From Bacteroides sedimenti (GTDB lineage Bacteria; Bacteroidota; Bacteroidia; Bacteroidales; Bacteroidaceae), in assembly GCF_040365225.1 (NCBI RefSeq), contig NZ_AP028055.1:3162001-3226000 (forward strand): a stretch of DNA of 64,000 nucleotides. Direction: 5' to 3'. The notes under the pieces were generated by a model. It did no database searches and was not told where the DNA came from. It worked only from the letters and a program-made list of their open reading frames with translations. Made by a program: the position numbers and the translations under genes. Positions 34,315 through 43,200 of the stretch are shown piece by piece (position 1 is the first letter of the stretch; every line of letters begins with the position of its first letter).

Positions 34315-34953
34315 TTATTTTGCGGTCTTTCCTAAAACATATACTTCAAGGTCGTCTATTTCCTGTTCAGTCAATACAGAATAATCGCCGCCAGATTGTA
34401 TGATGATGCGACAGGCCATTTCAAAGAACGTGGCGCGTTCGAATGTCTGGTCGAAATCCTTTCCGCATACCACCTGTCCGTGATTGGTGAGTAATATGGA
34501 GTTATGCTCTTTCATTGCTTCGGTCACCGCTTTTGCCAATTCGGGTGAACCTGGCCGATAATAGGGTACAATAGGAATTTCACGTCCCACGTGACACGGA
34601 ATTTCTGCGGTAACATTGAAATTAATAGGTTTGTTTTTCATGCACGATACGGCAGTTGCATATTCCGACTGAAAATGAAGTACTACATTTACATCTGGAC
34701 GTTCGCGAAGAATACCTAAATGGAACGAACTTTCCATCGAGGGGCGGACACCCTCCAGCCGTTCGCCGGTTGCGATGTTGCAGATAGCAATTTTTTCTTC
34801 AGAGATGCGTGGAAGCCAGGAACCGGTTCCCGAAACGATGGCTTCGCTGCCCACCCTCCAAGAGAGGTTGCCGCTGCTGCAAAGCATTAGTTTTTCGTCA
34901 CCAAATCGGTGTGCCTCTTGAATAAAAGTGTTGATTTGTTCTTTGTTGATCAT
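34315..34953 (-). CDS. Class II aldolase/adducin family protein, L-fuculose-phosphate aldolase-like
   Basis: A 212-aa cytosolic aldolase of the FucA/AraD/RhaD fold. FucA splits L-fuculose-1-phosphate into dihydroxyacetone phosphate and L-lactaldehyde. Visible parts: phosphate-binding SSGNLSWR (26-33) and SGTGSWLP (41-48), the glutamate of RPSMESSFH (E74, equivalent to the catalytic Glu of E. coli FucA), H93 in VVLHFQSEYATA, and H158 in LTNHGQVVCGKD. The second zinc histidine of the usual HxH is Gln (Q95). It stands alone with its own terminator; no fucose kinase, isomerase or permease is in the window. Related sugar-phosphate substrates remain possible. Confidence 0.85.
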   Translation of the reverse strand: MINKEQINTFIQEAHRFGDEKLMLCSSGNLSWRVGSEAIVSGTGSWLPRISEEKIAICNIATGERLEGVRPSMESSFHLGILRERPDVNVVLHFQSEYATAVSCMKNKPINFNVTAEIPCHVGREIPIVPYYRPGSPELAKAVTEAMKEHNSILLTNHGQVVCGKDFDQTFERATFFEMACRIIIQSGGDYSVLTEQEIDDLEVYVLGKTAK

Positions 34954-35003
34954 AATAATTATGGTGTTTGATTTTCATTTTTTTAAATCTTGGTAACAAA
35001 CAA

Positions 35004-35026
35004 GATCCATGCTGATCCATGCTGAT
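35004..35026. repeat. 10-bp tandem repeat in the aldolase leader
   Basis: The decamer gatccatgct occurs twice in a row (35004-35013, 35014-35023) followed by gat. It lies about 50 bp upstream of the aldolase ATG, between the candidate -7 element and the gene. Confidence 0.5.
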
Positions 35027-35037
35027 AAATTCTGTGC

Positions 35038-35045
35038 CAAAAGTA
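35038..35045 (-). promoter_or_regulatory. Candidate -7 element for the aldolase gene
   Basis: Reads TACTTTTG on the minus strand, a full TAnnTTTG match, with about 80 nt of leader. No convincing -33 element is present, and such octamers occur by chance in A/T-rich DNA. Confidence 0.3.
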
Positions 35046-35221
35046 AGGCTTTATTTTTAAACAGACATCATCTGTTAGTGTGTTTGACAACATGGGTATC
35101 ACTGGAAATCATCAAGCTGATTTTCTGTGCCTGATTAATGTGGGATGTGATAGACTAGTTATTGCGATATAACAGGCATTGCCGGGAATATATTTGTATC
35201 TCGCCCCGACAGATTAGTAAA

Positions 35222-35313
35222 CTCTTGTACAAAACAATGCATTCTTCTGTACAAAAGAATTAATTGTTCTGTACAGAAGAATGCATTGTTTTGTACAAGA
35301 GAATTAAAACTCA
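35222..35313. repeat. Four 22-bp-spaced TGTACA units forming a perfect 32-bp inverted repeat
   Basis: TGTACA starts at 35226, 35248, 35270 and 35292, exactly 22 bp apart. Each unit continues with an A/G-rich stretch and most with AATGCATT or AATTAATT. The arms 35222-35253 and 35270-35301 are perfect reverse complements (32 bp) around a 16-nt centre. It lies about 270 bp upstream of the aldolase ATG and 200 bp beyond the stop of the GH92 gene. No gene is seen in the rest of 34954-35503. Function unknown; a multi-site operator is one reading. Confidence 0.85.
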
Positions 35314-35503
35314 TAGAGTCAGGTTTGTTTTTTGATTAAAGTATTGCAGATATGCATACGATTGTTCTTGGTTCAAGGTTTAAAAAAGAACGCATTTCAG
35401 TTTAAGCCGATAAGGCTCTGTAAAGAATCTAAAACTAGCGATTGAATTGTGGATGTTGTACTTAATACCTCCGTTCCGCCTCTGCTTTTTGGCTTTTTAT
35501 TCC

Positions 35504-37753
35504 TTATTTGCCCATAAAAAATTCTATTTTTCCTCCTTTTATAATATCCGAATGGGTGAGTTTGTAATCTTTGCATATTTCCCCGTTCAAAGCAATTTTC
35601 TTTATATGAATGTTCTTGTCCGAGAGATTGTGTGCAATAATCTCAAAATAAGAACCATTATCATTTTTAATTTTTGCATACGGCAAGAATGGGGTGCCTA
35701 TTTCATATACTCCAGAAGCGGGATTTAGAGGATAGAATCCCATCATTGTAAAAACAAGCCAAGCGCTCATTTGACCACAATCATCATTGCCGCAAAGTCC
35801 TTGAGGTGTTGGACGGTACATTGACTTTACAATTTTCTGCAACTGTTCTTCTGTTTTTCGATGATTACCTAAATAATTATATATGTATGCATAGTGATGA
35901 CAAGGTTCATTTCCATGCGCATATTGTCCAATAAATCCTGAAGCATTCTCTTCAATTATGGTATCTTTTTTCTGATCATTAAAAACATTGTCCAATAACA
36001 ACATAGCTTTTCTTTTTCCTCCCATCATTTCAACTAAAGTGTCAATTTCGTGAACTGGTGAGAACTGGTATTGAAAAGCATTTGCCTCAGTGTAGAACTT
36101 TCTCTGGCCATCGCCATAGTATGAATATGGATCAAATGGTGCAAAAAAGGAGCCATTTTTTAATTTGGGGCGAAAGAACCCGGACTTTATATCGAATAAG
36201 TTACGATAACATTTCGAACGATTATAAAAATAAGAAAAGTCATCGTATTTCTCTAAAGACTTTGCCATTTGGGCTACGCACCAATCATCAAAAGAGCTTT
36301 CTAGAGTAACAGATACAGACTCATGAATATTCCCATCGTGAGGGTAATAGCCATATTGATCTAAAAACATTGGATACGATGTAAAAACGTGACTGGAATT
36401 AGCGCTGCCTTTGATAGCTTCATATGCCCGGCTATAATCGAAACCGCGAATGCCTTTTTTGTATGCATCAACAATTACCGGTATTGCATGGTTACCAATC
36501 ATACAATAATTATCTACTCCCCATAGATGCCAGACAGGTAGTATACCTTTTACATCATAAAAATCGAGCATGCTGTTTATTATTTGGGCTGTTCTTTGAG
36601 ATTGCAAAATGGTATATAAAGGATGTGCAGCCCTGAATGTGTCCCACAATGAGAATTGAGTAAAATAGGGCTCACCGGGTTTTAGCTTTCCTATTGTAAA
36701 ATCACCACGAGTGTACTCTCCATTTACATCTGCAATGTTGTTTGGCTGAAGAAATGTTCTGTAAAGTGCAGTATAAAATAATTTTTTTTGTTCGAGGTCA
36801 CCTTTAATTTCAATCTTTGATAATTCCTTCTCCCAGGCAAGTTGAGTATCTTCTTTTACTTTGTCGAAATCTTTTCTTCCAGTTTCTGTGATGATATTGT
36901 TTAAAGCATTTTCGCTACTGACGGTGGATAATGAAATTTTAATCTCAACCGTGTCTTTTTTGTCCGAGTTGAATTCTAATAATGCTCTGAGAGGTCTGTC
37001 GTTCCACGTTTCGGCTACAGTATTCTTTGTGGATAATACATTTCCCCATGTAATAAAAGAGCAATGACTTATCGGCTGATTTGTACGCAATGCGAAATAA
37101 ACCTTGCGCAATCTAGCCCATCCTGTAGCAAATCTGTAACCAATGATTGTTGAATCATTCAATACTCTAGAATAACCATCCAATAGTTTAAAAGGGAACC
37201 ATTTTCTATCTTTGGTAATTCCGTGATTTAAATCTACTACCACAAATTTTTTACTCTTTGATGGATATACATAACGGTGTAAGCCAACATGCTCACTTGT
37301 TGTGAGTTCAACTTTTACTTTTGAATCATTTAGTAATACACTATAATATCCTGGTTCAGCATATTCGTTTTTATGCGAGAACGATGATTTTATTTGTTTG
37401 TCTGGAGTTTTTAGTTTATCTAATAATTCAGCACTTTTACCACAAGTTGGCATTACCAGGATATCATACAGATCGGCAATTCCTGTTCCGCTTATATGAG
37501 AATGGCTGAATCCATAGATTTCCTTGTCTTTCCAATAGTATCCGCCACACACCACAAGGATGTCTTTTTGCGTATCCGGACTTAATTGTATCATTCCAAA
37601 AGGATATGTGGCACCTGGATATACATTCCCAGGTAAAGAATTGTTATCAAATGAATCAGTTCCAATAAACGGGTCAACCCAATCTGTCACTCTTTTATCT
37701 TGGGCTTCTACCTGGAGAGCAAATAATAGCAATATTATAAATATATTTCTCAT
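35504..37753 (-). CDS. GH92 family exo-alpha-mannosidase (PUL 2)
   Basis: A 749-aa exported glycosidase with signal peptide (MRNIFIILLLFALQVEA). GH92 enzymes are calcium-dependent inverting alpha-mannosidases. Family marks in order: DWVDPFIGT near the N-terminus, YPFGMIQLSPDT, GFSHSHISGTG, WDTFRAAHPLYTI, GNIHESVSVTLE, GNEPCHHYAYIYNYLG (Glu near 611, candidate acid) and GNDDCGQMSAWLVFTMMGFY (Asp pair near 656, base region), ending with VYEIGTPF. The length is complete. It is the second gene of a minus-strand pair, 13 bp after the GH172 gene. Linkage (1,2-, 1,3-, 1,4-, 1,6- or mannose-phosphate) cannot be told. Confidence 0.95.
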   Translation of the reverse strand: MRNIFIILLLFALQVEAQDKRVTDWVDPFIGTDSFDNNSLPGNVYPGATYPFGMIQLSPDTQKDILVVCGGYYWKDKEIYGFSHSHISGTGIADLYDILVMPTCGKSAELLDKLKTPDKQIKSSFSHKNEYAEPGYYSVLLNDSKVKVELTTSEHVGLHRYVYPSKSKKFVVVDLNHGITKDRKWFPFKLLDGYSRVLNDSTIIGYRFATGWARLRKVYFALRTNQPISHCSFITWGNVLSTKNTVAETWNDRPLRALLEFNSDKKDTVEIKISLSTVSSENALNNIITETGRKDFDKVKEDTQLAWEKELSKIEIKGDLEQKKLFYTALYRTFLQPNNIADVNGEYTRGDFTIGKLKPGEPYFTQFSLWDTFRAAHPLYTILQSQRTAQIINSMLDFYDVKGILPVWHLWGVDNYCMIGNHAIPVIVDAYKKGIRGFDYSRAYEAIKGSANSSHVFTSYPMFLDQYGYYPHDGNIHESVSVTLESSFDDWCVAQMAKSLEKYDDFSYFYNRSKCYRNLFDIKSGFFRPKLKNGSFFAPFDPYSYYGDGQRKFYTEANAFQYQFSPVHEIDTLVEMMGGKRKAMLLLDNVFNDQKKDTIIEENASGFIGQYAHGNEPCHHYAYIYNYLGNHRKTEEQLQKIVKSMYRPTPQGLCGNDDCGQMSAWLVFTMMGFYPLNPASGVYEIGTPFLPYAKIKNDNGSYFEIIAHNLSDKNIHIKKIALNGEICKDYKLTHSDIIKGGKIEFFMGK

Positions 37754-37766
37754 AGTTCTTTATTTA

Positions 37767-39872
37767 TTATTTCTCAACATGTTCAACTCCTATATAGTCC
37801 AAACCAATTTTATTGCTTTTAGAATCTGATTGTTCTAATGGCTCAATGTATACATGGTTCATTCCTTTTTTTATTCGAACGCTTTTTAATATTACATTGC
37901 CCAAACTGAAATTTTCAGCTTTCCCGTCAATTATTGCTGAATCATTTTGATTAATTGAGATCCTGAATTTACCGTAATCTTTATTCATTGAATAGACTAT
38001 TTTAAAATTGCAAGTGTATTCTTTTTCAGAAATAAAGGTTAGGTGTAACTTATCTCCCAATTTCGTATCTTCCCAAACTAATTGCATATTGTTACTCCAA
38101 CTCCTTTCCACACTGTTGCTGTATCTGAAGTTTCCTCCAGACATATTAATAAGATCTAAATTCTCTCCTTCTATTTTATTGTTGGTTATTACTTGCGAAA
38201 TAAGCTGGTTCCGTTGTAATACAACATTTTCTCTTGCCTCTTTTAAATCAGAAGGCGATTCACACTTCTTGTTGTGAGGTAACAAATACCAAAAAGTTGT
38301 TGGGGCAAAATTGATAATTGCTTTTGTCCAGTGCCACATCTCCATATCAAATTTAAAATTCCTTTTAAACGGGATGGCATCTAGCACTCTGAAACGTAAA
38401 TCATTTGTGTATCCCGGGTTAAAGTTCCCGCTTCCATCTGGCTGCGCAATAAATGGATGATTGTTGAATCTTTCTGGCCGGCACCAGGCATAGCCGTAAT
38501 AGTCTTCGGTTCCTGTACCAAAATGTGAAGGAAATGTCTCATTGTCTATATAAATTTTCTCATCACCTTCTCCCCACCAGGCATAGACTGTATTAAATAA
38601 GGTGATCGCATCACCAACATAAACTCCTTTACCCTTTAAGGTAATGTAGTTAATATCAAAAGGGGCGCCATCACCTTCGTTGTTTTTCATTTCACCGGTA
38701 TGAAGTTTTGAATACTGTTGCCATGCACAGCCAAAATACATTGTATTTTCGCTCCATGGATAAGGCGCAGTCGTAATTTTACCTGAACTGATATTTACGT
38801 TTTGTGTACCATTATTTGTTATTATAAAAATACAATTACTTTTTAATGGCATAACCCATTGGCATTGAAGTGTTCCGTCAGGCAGAACTTTTGTATACCA
38901 CGTATCAGATGTTCTGAGTAGATATCCAGTTCCGAAGAAGTCTCCTATCGGGCATTTTACTGTTTTATTTCCATCAAAAGATATTTCCAGTAATGTACTT
39001 CTAAGTGCTTGCTCTAATCTATCTGCCGATAAATTGAGACAAAGGCGCCGTATGGAAGAATTCTTTTCATTGATAGGAACCTTTATTGATTGTCCGGGTG
39101 CAAGATTACCTGAGAATGGATAATTCTTGCTATTTGATGGGATGTTCACTTTACGTTCAAGAAGAACCTGTTGCACCTTTTTAAGTAATGTAGCATTACT
39201 CTTCATTTCTTTAGATGACCATGTTGTTACATTGGTTCCTTTTGTGTAGGTCCGGTAATTGATGTTATAATATACAGCTTCTCCACCCGTTTTAGCGCCA
39301 AAATCTTTTATGTTTTCACTTTCATAAGTTACTTTGCAGTGCTTTGAATAAGGTAAAGGAAGGTACAAGTTATGCCCACGCATGTTGTATTCGGTAGAAT
39401 CAGATACTGATGTAGAAAGAGGTTTCCCTGCAAGTTTTCCTCCGCTTAAGATATCAAGAGCTTTACCCTCTATAGCAGGTTTTGATCTATGGTCGAAATA
39501 AATCCTTAATATTCCGTTACCGGCATTTTCACCGGCAAAAGTCATCCAAAAACGAACAATGCTTCCTGGACCTTGTGTGTCCATCATCACATACTCTTTC
39601 TTCCCATTATTTATTTCCGTACGAATAAACATTGATCTGTCCCAATTTGCAAACCAACTTTTATCTCCAGGTTTAACAGAGCTTCGATCATAACTGCTAA
39701 ACTGACGACAACTATAATAGGGAATTGGGTATTGAGCAATGGATTCTCTCGAAATTATTTCTTCGAGCAAAGTCCTGAAATCAATTTTCTTTTGCTGACC
39801 ATGAACCATTAAAAATGGTGTAACAAGGAGATATATGGATAAACACAAAAGAAGAGCCTTTCTTGTTTTCAT
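37767..39872 (-). CDS. GH172 family (DUF2961) glycoside hydrolase (PUL 2)
   Basis: A 701-aa exported protein with signal peptide (LLLCLSIYLLVTPFLMVHG). It belongs to DUF2961, now CAZy GH172, whose known members act on alpha-D-fructofuranosides/difructose dianhydride or alpha-D-arabinofuranosides. Visible hallmarks are SSYDRSS near 60, GPGSIVRFWMTF, WWGEGDEKIYIDNE (about 430) and HFGTGTEDYYGYAWCRPE (about 450), the last two containing the conserved carboxylates. The last ~140 residues look like an additional beta-rich domain. It leads the minus-strand GH172-GH92 transcript and is divergent from the hybrid regulator. A furanosidase role fits the two GH127-type genes in the same locus. Confidence 0.9.
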   Translation of the reverse strand: MKTRKALLLCLSIYLLVTPFLMVHGQQKKIDFRTLLEEIISRESIAQYPIPYYSCRQFSSYDRSSVKPGDKSWFANWDRSMFIRTEINNGKKEYVMMDTQGPGSIVRFWMTFAGENAGNGILRIYFDHRSKPAIEGKALDILSGGKLAGKPLSTSVSDSTEYNMRGHNLYLPLPYSKHCKVTYESENIKDFGAKTGGEAVYYNINYRTYTKGTNVTTWSSKEMKSNATLLKKVQQVLLERKVNIPSNSKNYPFSGNLAPGQSIKVPINEKNSSIRRLCLNLSADRLEQALRSTLLEISFDGNKTVKCPIGDFFGTGYLLRTSDTWYTKVLPDGTLQCQWVMPLKSNCIFIITNNGTQNVNISSGKITTAPYPWSENTMYFGCAWQQYSKLHTGEMKNNEGDGAPFDINYITLKGKGVYVGDAITLFNTVYAWWGEGDEKIYIDNETFPSHFGTGTEDYYGYAWCRPERFNNHPFIAQPDGSGNFNPGYTNDLRFRVLDAIPFKRNFKFDMEMWHWTKAIINFAPTTFWYLLPHNKKCESPSDLKEARENVVLQRNQLISQVITNNKIEGENLDLINMSGGNFRYSNSVERSWSNNMQLVWEDTKLGDKLHLTFISEKEYTCNFKIVYSMNKDYGKFRISINQNDSAIIDGKAENFSLGNVILKSVRIKKGMNHVYIEPLEQSDSKSNKIGLDYIGVEHVEK

Positions 39873-39903
39873 AGTTTATATATTTATGTTTTTGAGGTAT
39901 TCA

Positions 39904-39911
39904 CAAAAATA
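39904..39911 (-). promoter_or_regulatory. Candidate -7 element for the GH172-GH92 transcript
   Basis: Reads TATTTTTG on the minus strand, matching TAnnTTTG, about 32 bp before the GH172 ATG. No -33 TTTG at proper spacing, consistent with an activated promoter or chance. The remaining divergent interval to 40268 is A/T-rich with nothing else clear. Confidence 0.3.
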
Positions 39912-40268
39912 CTGGTTATAGTTTCATTTAAATAATAATTTCATCTCAAATAAAAGGAAATACATCTCAATGTTTGATATAAGATTATTTGTGCAAACAC
40001 CCTATGTGATGTTTTACTTTTAAATTAAATTTCTTCATGATTTTTTCGCAAATTGAAATGTTTTTTATAAATTCGAAAATCAAATTGCCTTATTTTCTAT
40101 TATGAATATGGCTTTTTGTAATGTTTTACTAAGTTCCTTTATCTAAACTATGTGTGTCATTTACCTTTTTATTTAAAAAGATTTGTTTTTGTTTTTTCTG
40201 TATGAAATGAAGAACAATAGCCAATCTGTAAAATATTGATTTCTTTGTTAACCGATATTAAACTTGCC

Positions 40269-43200
40269 ATGAAAAGACTTGAATCTTTACTAAAGATAAA
40301 ACTACTTATTGCTTCTTTGATACTTTTTTCAGAAGTTCTTTTCTCTGTCGTTAATGCGAATACAAGCATTAAATATTATTTCCGGAGTTTGCAGGTTGAG
40401 GATGGACTTTCTCAGAATATGGTTTATTCTATATTGCAGGATAAGCAAGGTTTTATGTGGTTTGGAACTCAAGATGGACTGAATAGATACGATGGAACAG
40501 CTTTTAAAATTTTTAAGTTTAACATTTCCGACTCTCACAGCATTGGAAGTAATGCTATTTTTTCTTTAATGCAAGACGATTCCGGGTTGATTTGGGTGGG
40601 TACGTCTAATGGGGTATACCTATATGATCCTACATTAGAGTATTTCTCTTCTCTGAAAGTTGATGATAAACTAAAAACAAATATTAAAGGCGTGGTTCGG
40701 GATATCTGTAAAGATAGAATTGGTAATGTATGGTTTGCTGTTTCAAATAAAGGAATCTTTTGCTATTCTCCGGAAGGCAAAGTGAGGCAGTATATATTAC
40801 CTCTAAAACAACGAAACTCAAATATCAGGAGAATTTTGTTTGATGCTGAAGGGAACCTTTGGGTTGCAACTTATTGGCAAGGGCTGTATAAAATGAATGT
40901 ACAAACCGGTAGATTTACTCATTATATCATTGCTCGGAATGGACAGAATTCTTTGGATAATGATATAAACGATATCTATTTATTAAATCAAAAAACATTA
41001 TTAATTGGTACATCCAGTAATGGAGTTTTATCTTTTGATACACAGTCATGCAAGTTCAGTACCTTCTTAGACAAAGGCGCAAGCGGAAATTCTCTTTTTG
41101 TTCGACGTATTTTTCGTGCGATGAATGGAGAGTTGTGGATAGGCACAGAATCAGGTCTGTTTGTATACAATCTGAAAACGAATAAGATTGTTAATCTTCA
41201 TCATGTTCCTAATGATTTATATTCAATATCTGATAATGCCGTTCATTCTATTTGCCAGGATAGAGAAGGTGGCATGTGGATAGGGACCTTTTTTGGTGGA
41301 GTGAATTATTTCTCAAGTTCGCTGGCACAGTTTGAAAAGTACTATCCAATGAATAATGAGAATTCTGTAAGTGGTAAAAGTATCAGTGAATTTTGTGAAG
41401 ATGATCGACAACGTATATGGATAGGAACAGAAGATGCGGGTTTGAATTGTTTCGATCCGGCTACAGGAGATTTTGAAAAAGGATTTATCTCGGCAAAAAA
41501 TATTCATGCTCTATTATATGATCGCGGTTATTTATGGGTGGGGACTTTTTCTGATGGTTTGTTTGTAATGAACTTGAAGATAGGCCAAATTCATTCTTAT
41601 AAGAATGGGAGTTCTGTTACGTCACTTAATAATAATAACATTTACTCTATTTATAAGGATAGCTCTGGCACAATATGGGTCGGTACAATGTTAGGTTTGC
41701 ATCAATATAATCTGAAAACAAATGATTTTACCAGAATCAGAGAACATTCAATAAATTGTCAGGTAAACGATATTATTGAAGATAAAGATGGAATCCTTTG
41801 GTTTGCTACTCTTGGACAAGGACTTTATTCTTATAATAAGAGAAATAAAAGGTGGAAGCATTATCTCTATCCAATGTCCAATAAATTGGAAAAAGCAAAA
41901 ATGATAACGTGTTTATGTGTAGACTCAAATAAACATCTTTGGGTCGGTTCAGAGGGAGCTGGAATTTGTATGTACAATAAATCGACAGACTCTTTTGTGA
42001 ATGTAAGAGACAAAAATAATGACTTACCCAATGATGTGGTGTATCGGTTGGTGGTAGACAAACAAGGACACATTTGGGGAAGTACTAATAAGGGACTTTT
42101 TCTGCTGAATATTCAAAATGGAAATATAAAGCATTACACACATTCCAACGGACTTCTAGGAGATCAATTTAATTACAAATCAGGAATGATAAGTAGTCAA
42201 GGTAAACTGTATTTTGGAGGAGTTAAAGGTTTTGTGGCATTCTATCCTGATAAGTTGAAAATAAAGAGAATTCCCCCGAATGTAGTAATAAGCAGTTTTC
42301 AGATTTTCAATAAAGAAATACAGCCAAAAGCAGAAGATTCGCCCTTGGATAAGTCTGTAACATGTACTCATGAGATTAGTATACCTAATAGAAACTCTAT
42401 GTTTAGTCTTGGTTTTGCTGCATTGAGTTACGTTTCGCCGGAAGAGATAAAGTATGAATATAAGTTGGAAGGGCGTGATAATGAATGGATTCCAGCTGAC
42501 CAAACACGTAGAGTCACCTATTCAAAATTGCCTTCCGGAAAATATGTGTTTCTTGTTCGTGCTTCAAATGGAGATGGAGTTTGGGGGAAAGAAACGGCTC
42601 TTAGAATTAACGTCTTACCTCCCTTCTATAGTACATTTTGGGCGTATATAGTTTATATAGTGGTAATTATATCACTTGTATATATATCGCTTCGGAGATA
42701 TACTCATCTTTTGAAGAATAAGGCTAAACGCGCTCTGCAAGAGCTTAATAATCAAAGAGAAAAGGAACTGTATAATGCAAAGATTGATTTCTTTACCAAT
42801 ATCACACATGAAATCAGAACTCCGCTGACTCTAATCAAAGCTCCGTTGGAAGATATAATGAAACATGTGAATGCTTCAAATGAAAATTGGGAAAACCTAT
42901 CTATTATAGAAAGAAACACCAATCGTTTATTAACGTTGGTCAATGAATTACTAGATTTTAGGAAGGCAGAATCAAAAGGGCTGAATCTAAATTTTGTTTT
43001 TGCAGATGTTGTGCTAGTAATCAAAGATACTGTGTCTCGTTTTGTTCCTACTGCAAATTTGAAAGGAATAACAGTGGATACGATGAATTGTGAAACTGCT
43101 TTTTATGCTGATATAGATTGTGGAATATTAATTACTGTTTTAAGTAACATTCTCAACAACGCATTAAAATATGCTAATAAGAATATATTAATAGAATTTT

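Noticed and set aside
35226..35313. Short regularly spaced repeats that could suggest a CRISPR array
   Set aside because: The 22-bp units are contiguous, with no unique spacers, and are part of a palindrome; no cas gene is nearby.
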